Source of the DNA: Apostichopus japonicus
Lineage: Eukaryota > Echinodermata > Holothuroidea > Aspidochirotida > Stichopodidae
Direction of reading: 5' to 3'
DNA length: 60,000 nt
NCBI RefSeq assembly: GCF_037975245.1
Contig: NC_092562.1
Location: 28,783,554-28,843,553, forward strand
The notes beneath the pieces were generated by a model. It ran no database searches. It saw only the letters and a program-made list of their open reading frames with translations, and had not been told where the DNA came from. Every line of letters begins with the position of its first letter. Position 1 is the first letter of the stretch. Position numbers and translations under genes: made by a program. Shown here piece after piece: positions 31,601 through 42,365 of the stretch.

Positions 31601-34600
31601 TCTTAGAAAGGGTGTGGTGTACTAAACATTAGTCCCCAAACTATGCTGAGTTTGATGTACCATATCCTTCCTTTAAATGGTGCAGCAATGGTGCAGTATA
31701 GTGTAGTAATGGTGCAGTACTTACCTTTGGTATCACCAGCCTTGCAGCATTTACATATTCATTGCAAAATGCACAATTAAAGGTAATCAGACATCGTATG
31801 AAACAGACGGACACATCCAGTAGTGCGGAGACCCCTCACACCTCCCTCGACATAGTGCGATGACCCCCTCACACCTACCTCAACATAGTGCGTTGACCCC
31901 TCACACCTACCTCAACATAGTGCGTTGACCCCTCACACCTACCTCAACATAGTGCGTTGACCCCTCACACCTACCTCAACATAGTGCGTTGACCCCTCAC
32001 ACCTACCTCAACATAGTGCGTTGACCCCTCACACCTACCTCAACATAGTGCGTTGACCCCTCACACCTACCTCAACATAGTGTGGTGACCCCTCACACCA
32101 GGCTTGGGGCGATTACATCTGAATGTAATCGATTACGATTACTTGAGAATGTATGATTACGATTACGATTACGATTACAGTCTAAAGTTGAAGTAATCGA
32201 TTACGATTACATTGTAATGTAATCGTGATTACAATCATGATTACATTATGGTTACTTGCACAATCCTCTGCATATCTGTTTAATATAACTCTCTGCCGGG
32301 AAATAGGGCAATGAAATAGGACAAAGGAAGGGCATTTACAGTATATACGGACAAAATTGTGAAAGTATATCTACAATTCCTACCAGGCATTACACATTTA
32401 TGCCTTAACACGTTTAAGATGTGTAACCCATAAGTCCAGTAAAAAATACAATTTAAACAGACAAAGAGTAAACAGACAAATACTAAAGTAAAACAAATGA
32501 AGATTTTCATGCAACACTATATTTTGTAAACTAATAATTTCTGCATAGCAGCAAAACTAAAAACTCTTGTACATTATATATAACACCAAAATAAAACTAA
32601 ACAGCTTTGAAATGAGGCATCCCACAGTACATGGGATATGGAAGGCCAAAGTAAAAGTAAATTATTTTCATCAAAAAGTGGTCAACTCTGGTAAAGCAAA
32701 TTCTGATCCACCAAAATACTTAATTTGCAGTGATTTTTTTCAGCAACAAGGTTAATTACATTAATTAAAGAGGTGTAAATGGTGCAAAGTTGGATGGGTT
32801 ATTGGACAATGGAATGTAGGCAAATTTCTGAATAACTTTTTTCCCCACAACATGAGATGAGTACAATTAACGTTTTACTAATGAACATTGAAATGTCCCG
32901 TCCGTGATGTTTTCACAAGAATTTTTATGCTAGCTGCCAATGCGTTTTACAGTATTTCTGTACAAGCATTACAGTATGCTATAACAAACTGCATAGCAAA
33001 AAGCACATAGCCTGTAGAATTAATTAAACAGTGAACTTAGAGAAGGACGAATCAAGAATCATTTACTTTAATTTTAGATCTAAAAATATGGCTTCTCCCA
33101 ATATTTCAGGTGATAAAAAATCCTTGAATATGGCGATCAAACCCCCAGTACTTCTTAGTATAAATTTATTGTGCTAGAGAATTCTAGAAGCAGGAACACT
33201 TCTTTGGTCACACTAAAAGCCAATAGTAAGAATTAGTTTTAATCATTTCTACTAATTTTGCCCTTCTCATTCAAATTTCACTGTAATCATAAATGTAATA
33301 CGATTACGATTACTTTGCCCTTGTAATCGATTACGATTACGATTACTTTGTAATTTTCACAAAAGTAATTGATTACGATTACGATTACTTCAAAAAATGT
33401 AATCGATTGTAATCGATTACGATTACTGATTACGATTACCCCAAGCCTGCCTCACACCTACCTCAACATAGTGCGTTGACCCCTCACACCTACCTCAACA
33501 TAGTGCGTTGACCCCTCACACCTACCTCGACATAGTGCGGTGACCCCCTCAAACCTACCTCAACATAATCATGTGACTCAGATCTCGTTGGTTAAGAATT
33601 ACTTTTCCTGTTTGATTTCTCTCACTTGTTAGAATCATGATCTTCAACAATCCGAATCTGAATACAAAAACTTTGCCCATTTCAGTAGTTAAAGACAAAC
33701 TTACCTGTCTCACCTCAACATAGGCACTTAATTCTACCAAGCCTAAACAGTATATATATGTTGGCTCCTGTGATATCCTATCAGATACTCAAACTTCATG
33801 GCACCCAAAATGTAGGACAAACATAGATGGAATGACTGTGATATGCTAATGCTTTCAGACAAAGGTAACTAGTTTCCAAACTTTTGATAAGGTCAAAGGC
33901 AATGAAGAAAGTAACAATTATCCTTTATTATAGATAAATATGCCATTGGGGTGGGTATATCTTCACATAGCTTTCAACATTCAATAATTCCCTTCAACTT
34001 GCCTACACTTTTTATTAATATATTTAACAAAATAAAAAGCTCAAATCAATAATAATTAATTGTAAACAATGGTCTGATATAACAGGTCAACTCAGATTCA
34101 ATTTCCACTCTAGGTTGTCAATTCACCAATAAACAGGTAACTTCCTCAAACTATCACAAAGTACGTATTACATAACCATGGAGTTTTAGAAATGGCAACT
34201 CCCTAATATTATAACCCTTCACTGCGATTAATGGCCTCTCCGCATCTAACTGCATCAGTATAACTCCTAGTGGTGTGTAAGCTAACACTAACAACAACTG
34301 TAAACTATTCATATCTTTCACCTTTGACCTATAGGATCCTTTAATCACCACTGTCATAACAACTTTTGCAAAACTTTTACTAATATTCTCTACTTCTAAA
34401 TCTTTTCTCTCATCTACCTAAGACTTTAAACCTTAAAAACACCCACACTTGTGGGCCCAAAGGAAACCTTCATGAGGGGGTTCTAGCCTTTAACTATATT
34501 TACCCAATCCCTCTCTCAATCTTTCCTAAATTTCATTTTAAATGACAAAGTACTCTTTTAAGATTTGGCTGTGTTCCTCCAGTCAAGAAATGGACTGTAC

Positions 34601-37600
34601 TGTAACCAATGATTAATGGGTAAGTTCATGGGCTGGAGACAACTACTGGTCTTAAAATATATATACCAACTGCTGCCCACACACTGGTAAGATAAATATC
34701 ACTGTAGAGATATGGGTCATTAATGCATTCAGGAGAAAAGGTCACTTATTTTAAACATTACAGATAAGGTTAGATGAGGTCCCATCAAAATGCTATGATA
34801 ACATCAGAAAGGTGACCTTAGGCATGGATGGAAACATAAACAAATCCCTATAACCAAAACACTTGTACCGGCATCATTGAATCCAAAGAAATATTAATTA
34901 ACCAAGGGATAACAGCGCCACCATTATTGTGCCTCATTAAAGGCATGGAAGACTCGCCCCAAACCGTGTGCAGCCATCGTTTGTTCTGAATGAACTTAAT
35001 GAGAGCAATTTTAGAAGCAGGGCAGAGGAAGAAAAAGAAATGCCTAACTTGAAAGAACCAACCAAGCAACCGAGAAGGACAATCTAATTCTTCCATAAGA
35101 AATGACGATAAACAAATCAACACTGCCCTCACTTTTTTGTGGCCTAGCTGTGGGTTGGTCAAGTAGTTTGGAATGCATACTACACCTCTAGAGAAGAAGA
35201 CTTGTTTACTCAAACAATGTAAAAAGTGCAAACATTGCTGACAAACTGTGACTTATAATACTGACCATATGTAGAGAGACCCCCTTCCTACTTCCAACTT
35301 GATAAGAGCCAGCAATTTGCAATTCAACACACAGACACATGGAAAAGTAAAACAAATTCAAAGGTTCCACAAAAACATCCCAAAACTGTAGAATTCCTTT
35401 CATTTTCAGCACCACCATTATATAGCCTGTACTATAATACTGTACTGTAAGAATACCAAATTTCTTTTGATAAATTTGATCTCCTTCCAGCTTGCCCTAG
35501 GAAATAACGTAACATGGTAACGTACATACAGCAACTGAGAGTTTTTGTTGTTGTTTTTTTTAACAAAATGTTAACTATTTTCATGCAGCTGATGCATCAA
35601 AATGCATTAACCTCAAAATTTCTGTTTATGATTCTCCATGTACAGTAAAGTGTCAGCAAGTTTAAAGGGTGTGAAGACTCGCGCAAAAAGAAACGTCTAA
35701 TGCCGGTAATCTGACCTAGTTTCGAATGAGGTGTAACAGAAGTGTTAGACACCACAATCAATCCCAGAAAATACACACACAGCTTGCTACCGTCGGTAAT
35801 TAGACACTAGTGTACATTCAGTACATACAGCTGCAGTCAATACCCACAGCACAGTGTATAAACGATACAGCGATGGAAATCTCAGGTCCAGCTAAAGATA
35901 ACAAGTTATCACGTTTCATTACTGTCTGCATTTAGTAGCGACACGAACAAAACATCACTTGCAAGCAACAGAAAGTTAACTTTTTCAGATGGCCGCATGC
36001 GGTTTGCGGCGAGTCTTCAATGCCTTTATGAATACAAGCACCATTTTGCATTCCATTTTAAACACCACAGCTAATAGATTCCTCACTCTTCAATTGTTTT
36101 GGGCACAATTTTAGAGTAAATAATCACATAACCATGACAACGTACTTTCCCCTATATACTATTGTTTTGGTTGAGATGCTAGCATGCGATTAATGTTTTC
36201 ATCTGGAACGACCAAAACGATAACAAAGAGTGGAGACACCTAAATTGTTTTTGGTTTGGCATTTTCCATTTTGCTTGATCTCTGCAAATGGACCAAAATT
36301 TGGGCCAAAAGATGACTTCATCTCGATTGTGTGCTTTATATTGACAGTTATACAATAGTGCTGCCAAAAAGATTGTTTAGACCATCGAGATTGAATGCAT
36401 ATAATGGGCTTTTAAAAGGTTAACAAGTACCGGCAAATACCAGCACATTTATTAAAGGAGCTCTATTCTAGTCACACGTTTCAATATCATCTAGGAGAGT
36501 GTTACCTAACTACTGTATCCCTCAATGAACAAGACTAATATCTGAGGAGTTTCTGTCAAGCAAAAACTAATGTTTGGTTTAAACTTCAAAGTGTCAATGT
36601 GAAAAGTTTAGATCAATTATACATACAGTACAACCCTAACTACCTGTCAGTACCATTTGCATTTGTCCAGATTCGTGTAGAAACCATTAATGTTTGTTAC
36701 CTGCTACTGAAGTACTACTGTCCCAACAGTATCGATGCAGTTAGCATGTTAAATAGTGTACATGTACTGTATGTAAAATATTCTATAGAGCACCAGTGGC
36801 ATGCACCAAGATGAAATTTGACAAACACCCAGTAGAAGTTGAAGTCCTACGAGCAGCGGTACCCGCAAGATTATAAGATACTTAAGTCACAGTCAAACTC
36901 CAGTTTGATACTCCAGTCATGTATCTAAACACTTTAGGTAGTAGAATGAGAAGGGTCGTGATTGGCCGGAGGGGTCCGGCCATAGAGGGCGCACAGTGTT
37001 AAAAGGTTACCCGTTCACTCTAGACACGGTAGAACGAGAGTGCAGGTAAACAGGTAAGCAGGAGACAGGTAAACGAGGAACCACGTAACTTATATATGTA
37101 TCATACCTATAGCTGGGTACTAAACTACAGTAGCTAGGCAGATGTTATGATAAAACTTACTGGTTTATAAATGTATGTGTAAACACTTTGGATGGTAGAA
37201 TGAGAAGGAAGGGCTGAGGGTGCACAGTGTTAAAAGATTACCAGGGCATACTAGACAAGGTAGAATGAGGTGCTAAGGTTGTGAGGAGACAGGTAAGCGA
37301 GGAACGAAGTAAATTGTAGAATATTAATTCTGTGACTCAAGATCGACTCGTTTTCACAATTCAAAAAGTACTGGTACATCTAGAGTTCTTTACCTACCTG
37401 TTAAGTGCATGAATTTCAAAAGTATATTATATGTATGCAAATTAGGTTACCCTACAGTATGTGCCTCAGTTATGAAACTGATAGAAACTTGCTTACTTCA
37501 AAAGTAACAGGCTTTCTCAAGACTTTCAAGCATCTGAAATTACGACACAAACTAATAAACTATACTCTCATTTCAAGCACATAAGCAGAGAAAAGTATTG

Positions 37601-38593
37601 AAAAGAATAAAAATCAGAAAACAAACCTGTAATAATGTTAATATCAGGATAGTTATCAAAATTGAGATCCACCAGGGCACTGGCCTTCTCAAATTCATCG
37701 TGGAGTTTTTTCTTTTTCTTGGCCGAGCCGCAGACTCTGTAAATACCTATAGAGTTCAGGCCTCTTAGTTCAACCTCCTGCACACACTTCTGAATGATAA
37801 ATGGAATGTCTTTTTCCCCACCCTCCCTCCTAACGACCACATCGATGTGGACCCCAAACACCCCCCTCCTGTCCAGTGACGGGACCCTCTTCAAGGTGGC
37901 GGATCTTTCTGTGAATGAAAGTGTTGCATAAAGTGTCCCTCTGGGGTCTAATCTCAGGGCCAGGTTGTGTACCTCCTCCTTCGACCTCATCTGGGAGAAG
38001 AGGTTGCTGAACCTCACGGCAGTTCTGTAACAGAGTTTCTGTTTCATGTCCGAGTCCGATCCGTAACTGTAGATCATTAAACCTAAACAGTGGGACTGCT
38101 CCAAGTCAATTTCAAACTTTTCATCCCAGCAGAATTCGTCGTGGCCGCAGATGGTGCACGTCTGGGCTTTGTGCACGCAGTCGACTTCCACTACACAATA
38201 CAAGTCCCTCATCTCCTTCTTGGTACTCATCTTACGGCCCCCGTGCAAGTGGAGGGTAAGAATGCCGGAGAACGGTGAGGGGGACCTGGCCCGGGTGCCC
38301 ACGTCCCCTTTGTATTTGATAAACTGAGTCGCGTCCACGTCCAAGGGTTTGTTCGACGATATCCTACGTGACTTCTTCTTATCGGGAGATGGCTTAGGAA
38401 CGTACTTTTGGCCGACTGACTGGCTTGGATTGCTGCCTTTACGGCCGATTGAGCGGTTTATCTTCGATGACTGAGGCATCTTGAACAAGGAAAAATCTAA
38501 GGAGATACCGGCCATCTTCCTCCTGATTAAGCGCTGGTCATCTCTTCTGGGAGACTGCGGAGATTCTCCGGGAATAGATGTCTGCCGCGTCAT
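28398..38593 (-). CDS. SYDE/SYD-1 family Rho GTPase-activating protein, four coding exons
   Basis: Exons 38593-37627, 31261-31110, 29425-29176 and 28642-28398 join in frame to 537 residues. Residues 1-108 are basic and Ser/Pro-rich. A C2 domain covers about 109-230 (GILTLHLHGG to LYATLSFTER). A RhoGAP domain covers about 244-455: GIYRVCGSA with the catalytic arginine finger at residue 286, [21 protein letters not shown], and YNIAVCFGPVLM. An acidic tail follows. C2-RhoGAP order and sequence match SYDE1/SYDE2, homologues of worm SYD-1, which regulate Rho-family GTPases in presynaptic assembly and cytoskeletal control. The arginine finger and the KDYLRELP lysine are kept, so GAP activity is plausible. 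Fly and worm SYD-1 also have an N-terminal PDZ domain; none is seen here, but upstream exons could exist. Confidence 0.92.
29176..29425 (-). CDS. SYDE-like exon 3, end of RhoGAP domain
   Basis: Minus-strand acceptor TTCTACTACAG, donor ACAG|GTATTT. It encodes DTAEYLLDHLKAVDAYSGRN, MYNIAVCFGPVLM (RhoGAP block 3, with the asparagine that helps bind the GTPase) and SAEKHIELLHTLLDVW. It joins exon 2 in phase 0 directly after TSNK. Confidence 0.92.
29463..29796. repeat. Interspersed family B, inverted pair in SYDE-like intron 2
   Basis: The left part (29463-29635) is a reverse copy and the right part (29690-29796) a forward copy of the same repeat. Shared words are CATTCTACCGTGTCTAG, CACTGTGCAC and CTTACCTGTCTCC or its complement. 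The inverted arms could fold back. The element starts less than 40 bp from exon 3. Confidence 0.75.
30947..31003 (-). pseudogene. Duplicated exon-like copy of the 3' end of SYDE-like exon 2
   Basis: On the minus strand, after GTTACAG, 57 nt read KCTKETILQVMLCLPSSNK and end at a GTAAG donor. The authentic exon 2 ends STEMILQAMLLLPTSNK, also with GTAAG. The copy is open, phase 0 at both ends and exactly 19 codons. It lies about 107 bp downstream of exon 2, and similarity at the DNA level includes the donor site. It lacks a good pyrimidine tract before its acceptor. It may be a relic of a partial tandem duplication or a rarely used cassette exon. Confidence 0.7.
31110..31261 (-). CDS. SYDE-like exon 2, RhoGAP core
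   Basis: Minus-strand acceptor TTTTAACAG, donor AAG|GTAAGA. It starts [20 protein letters not shown], the RhoGAP block with the conserved lysine and the LRELPEPL signature, and ends LLLPTSNK. Phase 1 in, phase 0 out. Confidence 0.94.
31820..33571. repeat. 32-bp minisatellite interrupted by a transposon
   Basis: Units of CCTCACACCTACCTCAACAT plus AGTGCGTTGACC repeat about nine times at 31820-32098 and about four more at 33450-33571. An hAT-like element separates the blocks. Most units are identical, so the array homogenised recently. It lies in SYDE-like intron 1. Confidence 0.93.
32099..33449. mobile_element. hAT-like non-autonomous element with GATTAC-rich subterminal arrays, 1351 bp
   Basis: Inverted termini CAGGCTTGGGG and CCCCAAGCCTG are perfect over 11 bp. 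They are flanked by CCTCACAC on both sides (32091-32098 and 33450-33457), as expected for an 8-bp target duplication, although the host minisatellite itself contains that octamer. About 160 bp inside each end is packed with GATTAC, ATCGATTACG and their complements. The AT-rich core (about 32.27-33.27 kb) has no transposase. Subterminal repeats in hAT elements commonly serve as transposase binding sites; that role here is inferred. Confidence 0.87.
34937..34978. mobile_element. Terminal fragment of TTAA MITE family 1
   Basis: TTAAAGGCATGGAAGACTCG followed by CCCCAAACCGTGTGCAGCCAT matches one terminus of the element at 13856. The rest of the element is not recognisable, so this is a solo end. 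Confidence 0.75.
35662..36029. mobile_element. TTAA MITE family 1, copy 4, full length
   Basis: 368 bp from TTAA at 35662 to TTAT at 36026-36029 (one base decayed from TTAA). It begins AAAGGGTGTGAAGACTCGCG and ends GCGAGTCTTCAATGCCTTTA, inverted termini of about 18 bp with small mismatches. The body matches the copies at 7294 and 13856. It sits in SYDE-like intron 1. Confidence 0.88.
36927..37090 (+). repeat. Interspersed family B copy
   Basis: AAACACTTTAGGTAGTAGAA, then CGCACAGTGTTAAAAGG, TAGACACGGTAGAACGAGAG and GGAGACAGGTAAACGAGG match other copies at 37149, 38812, 43970 and 45151. Confidence 0.78.
37149..37314 (+). repeat. Interspersed family B copy
   Basis: Contains GATGGTAGAATGAGAAGG, GTGCACAGTGTTAAAAG and GGAGACAGGTAAGCGAGG, ending GAACGAAGTAAAT. 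The leading AAAACTTACTGGTTTATA is shared with the inverted pair at 29463. Confidence 0.8.
37627..38593 (-). CDS. SYDE-like exon 1 (first coding exon seen): N-terminus, C2 and start of RhoGAP
   Basis: The first Met (38593, A at -3) follows an in-frame TGA at 38611-38609, so translation can start here. However, a GAATAG acceptor-like site ends at 38605, so upstream coding exons that bypass the stop are possible. The exon encodes MTRQTSIPGESPQSPRRDD, a basic stretch (SPDKKKSRRISS), the C2 domain, then RRGVFGVHIDVVVRREG and SIGIYRVCGSAKKKKKLHDE. The donor is ACAG|GTTTGT, phase 1. The exon is GC-richer than its flanks. Confidence 0.92.
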
Positions 38594-38811
38594 CTTTGGA
38601 ATATCTATTCAGATAAGAGAGAATGAAGCTATTAAACTATATGGAATGGTAATACAGCTAGTGTACAGCTTGTGCACGTTGTTAATAATAATACAACAAT
38701 ATATACTCTTAAGAACAAGGCCTGCTAAAGCGAGTATGACATTAATTGGTCTGGATTCTAGTAACACAGATCGGGATCGAACAGATATCCGAGACAAAAA
38801 CGAACAGACTC

Positions 38812-38960
38812 CTAAACACTTTTGGTGGTAGAGTGAAAAGGGAGGTGATTGACTGGAGGGGTCTGGGGCACACATAGTCTTATTACCATTTCACTCCAGA
38901 CACGGTAGAACGAGAGTGCTGTGGTTGTGAGTTGATAGGTAAGCAAGGAGCCAAGTAAAT
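38812..38960 (+). repeat. Interspersed family B copy
   Basis: AAACACTTTTGGTGGTAGAG, CAGACACGGTAGAACGAGAG and GATAGGTAAGCAAGGAGCC, ending AAGTAAAT. Diverged from the 37149 copy but collinear. Confidence 0.75.
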
Positions 38961-39009
38961 ATCTTAGTTTCGTCATTTCAGAAAGTTATTGTAGATTTGA
39001 TCAGACGTA

Positions 39010-39680
39010 TACAGTGTAAACCTGCACCTTAAAGGGCTTAGTGTTCGACATTGAACACAGTATATACCTGCACCTTCAAGGGCTTTGTGTTCCACATTGA
39101 TACAGTATATAAACTGTAATAAAACCTGCACATTAAAGGGTTTTGTGTTCGACATTGAACAGTTTATAAATTGTAATAAAACCATGCACCTAAATGGGCT
39201 TAGTGTTTGACATTGAACACAGTATATACCTGCACCTTTAAGGGCTTTGTGTTCCACATTGATACAGTATATAAACTGTCATAAAACTTGCAGTTAGAGG
39301 GTTTTGTGTTCGACATTGAACACAGGGCTTAGTGTTCCACACTGAACACAGTATATAAACTGTTATATATAAAACTCTGCATGTTAAAGGGCTTTGTGTT
39401 CGACATTGAACACAGTATTGTACATCATAAAACCTGCACCTTAAAGGGATTTATGTTCCACATTGATACAGTATATAAACTGTCATAAAACTTGCAGTTA
39501 GAGGGTTTTGTGTTCGACATTGAACACAGGGCTTAGTGTTCCACACTGAACACAGTATATAAACTGTTATATATAAAACTCTGCATGTTAAAGGGCTTTG
39601 TGTTCGACATTGAACACAGTATTGTACATCATAAAACCTGCACCTTAAAGGGATTTATGTTCCACATTGAACACACACAT
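39010..39680. repeat. Complex tandem repeat with 204-bp higher-order unit
   Basis: Basic units contain TGTGTTCGACATTGAACACA or TGTTCCACATTGATACAG, then ATATAAACTG and AAACCTGCAC. Blocks starting at GATACAGTATATAAACTGTC at 39261 and 39465 are nearly identical, giving a 204-bp second-level period. CGACATTGAACACAGTAT-type words recur about ten times. Confidence 0.88.
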
Positions 39681-41116
39681 ATATTGTGTCACACTGGATG
39701 TTAAAAGGAGTGTGCAGCATATACACTATCTATATGCTACAGACTGTTCATTAAACTACTCTACTTTATTTTACACTTTCAAGTTTCAACACCATTGTTC
39801 AACACCGGAATTACGCAACATTACGCAAAGAGACATTAGTCCAACTTCAATACATATCACTGGTGCTATTATTATCTACAGCATGCTTCAGTCGAGAACT
39901 ACTCTATGTTTGGTGATAACAAGCCTCATTAACTGAAGTTCGTTTGTGGTACCCACGGTACACAGGACTTGTGTCAATATGTCAGAGTATTGCTCAGAGA
40001 ACATTTTGTAGCTTTGTACAATTTCTGATTACATTAATTTGATGTGATATAACCAGACATACTGTTCTAAAGGCCATTAGTAATTCACTGCATGGGCACT
40101 TTGATAGACTATGGCAATTAATCGCCCATGTTAGCAGAACTTAGAAGAATATGCCTTGTATCTACAGTAGCTATAACTGTACTAATATGAAGAACATGGT
40201 TTGGTTCATGCTACATTGTCCAGGAGCATTAAATATATATCATGAACGTTCACATTCATAAGGAATCCCCAAAACCATCCAAAGTACCCAAGAAGTACTG
40301 TCTGATTGTACAACTGTGCTAAACGTTTTCCAACTCTATGTTACTCTAAGTATAAATGGGTAAATGCATAGATTGGAGACAGCTGTAAACAAGTAACAAA
40401 CTTAGCAATGCAATATATGCAAAAAATATAAAAAATTATATACTCCCAATGTATTACAGATGAGATCTAGAGTTGCTGACATCAACAAATAATGAAAGTT
40501 CTTTTTCTTTCAATCAGGTACTAAACACAATAATGCACAGGTGAGTCAATTGGTGACTATAAAGATCAAAATGCCTAATTATAAAGTACACATCCTGTTG
40601 TGTTAAATCACACACTTGGGGCAGGTAAACAATTGTCACTCAAGATACATTACTATCAGAACAGAACTTGATAGCTGCTGTATGCCTCACCATTAACATA
40701 ACCACCTTGTTCACACTGAATCGAAACTAATGTCTAAACGACTCTTCTGTACACACAGTTGTTGGTTTTATGTAACTTTTAAATAAATGTCTCAGCCACT
40801 AATATTTACACAAGGTACCACTTAACAAACAGTGATCTAGCTGAGAAACTGAAAGAATGAGTTAGAAAATAGCCCAATGTAGCTTTACACAGAGATCTAA
40901 AGAACAAACATTTTACAAAACTGAAGGAACATATATGCATTAAATAAGCTTGGGACTTACTACACATTTGCCTGTGCTAATGGGGGGAGCACAGGCTAAC
41001 TAATGTATACATCTTTTATGCTTTCTTGCCTTAATAGGGACTTTCCAAACTGAAGGATGAAACTGTATAACATATATCTCTTGGATGCTATTTCAGTATT
41101 TCAGTACTCAAGCTAA
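39681..41116. other. No gene seen
   Basis: AT-rich sequence upstream of the first visible SYDE-like exon. No exon with recognisable coding similarity. Confidence 0.5.
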
Positions 41117-42030
41117 TAGACACTGTAGGCTATAGTAATACATAGTGATAATTGATAATGTACTAGGCTACAGTCATATAGTGATAATATACACTGCCAT
41201 GTGATACGTAGTGATAATAGACACTGTACAGTACTAGGCTACAGTGATATAGTGATCATAGACATTGTAGGCTCCAGTCATATAGTGATACTAGACACTG
41301 TAGGCTACAGTCATATAGTGATAATAGACACTGTAGGCTCCAGTCATATAGTGATAATAGACACTGTAGGCTCCAGTCATATAGTGATAATAGACACTGT
41401 AGGCTCCAGTCATATAGTGATAATAGACACTAGGCTTCAGTCATATAGTGATAATAGACACTGTAGGCTCCAGTCATATAGTGATAATAGACATTGTAGG
41501 CTCCAGTCATATAGTGATAATAGACATTGTAGGCTCCAGTCATATAGTGATAATAGACACTGAAGGCTACAGTGATATAGTGATCATATAGACACTGTAG
41601 GCTCCAGTCATATAGTGATAATAGACATTGTAGGCTCCAGTCATATAGTGATAATAGACACTGTAGGCTCCAGTCATATAGTGATAATAGACACTGTAGG
41701 CTCCAGTCATATAGTGATAATAGACACTGTAGGCTACAGTCATATAGTGATAATAGACACTGTAGGCTATAGTCATATAGTGATAATAGACACTGTAGGC
41801 TCCAGTCATATAGTGATAATAGACATTGTAGGCTATAGTCATATAGTGATAATAGACACTGTAGGCTCCAGTCATATAGTGATAATAGACACTGTAGGCT
41901 ATAGTCATATAGTGATAATAGAGAAATAGACACTGAAGGCTACAGTGATATAGTGATTATATAGACACTGTATTAGGCTACAGTGGTATAGTGATAATAG
42001 ACACTGTAGGCTACAGTCATATATAGTTAT
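41117..42030. repeat. 33-bp minisatellite, about 25 units
   Basis: The unit GTAGGCTCCAGTCATATAGT plus GATAATAGACACT repeats with a period of 33 bp, degenerate at both edges (AATACATAGTGATAATTG at the left). Because 33 is a multiple of 3, open frames of 104-167 codons run on both strands (repeating VGSSHIVIIDT on one strand). These are artefacts. Confidence 0.95.
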
Positions 42031-42164
42031 CATGACAGAGAGTCTCTAGCTATTTTGATAACTTCTTGTAAGCAATAGAACTTTCCAAACATGAATGAAT
42101 ATCTTCCATCTCTTTGACTATTCAACAGCATTCAGTACAATCACCACATGCATCCTGTAGCTGC

Positions 42165-42365
42165 TAAATACAGTCGGCTTACTATGATCTTCCTCTCAAA
42201 TTTTTACCGTGGCGACGAGGACGGCGTGTAGTCTGCTAACCATGATTTTAATTGGCAATCTACAGCAGTGAGGCTATATTTAGATCAGCTACCTCGCTCG
42301 CTGAGACTAGCATGCAAGATACAGGATGTGTCGCGAGGAGGCGTCAGAAGAGGTGTACAATTAAA
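42165..42365 (-). promoter_or_regulatory. Candidate CpG-bearing upstream region or 5' exon
   Basis: A GC-richer, CpG-containing island in AT-rich DNA (CGCGACACATCC, AGCGAGCGAGG, ACGCCGTCCTCGTCGCCACG on the minus strand). It ends in a donor-like ACG|GTAAAA at about 42211. It could be a first non-coding exon or promoter of the SYDE-like gene 3.6 kb downstream. No splice partner is proven; its small ATG frame does not join exon 1 in phase. Confidence 0.25.

Noticed and set aside
31820-33571. 32-bp repeats resembling a CRISPR array
   Set aside because: Units are contiguous with no spacers and lie in an animal intron; it is a minisatellite split by a transposon.
34848-35231. 127-codon minus-strand frame
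   Set aside because: Includes a solo MITE end and shows no domain; within SYDE-like intron 1 without convincing splice sites joining the known exons.
41201-41933. Open frames of 104-167 codons on both strands
   Set aside because: They arise because the 33-bp repeat unit is a multiple of three without stops; no start context, splice sites or domain.
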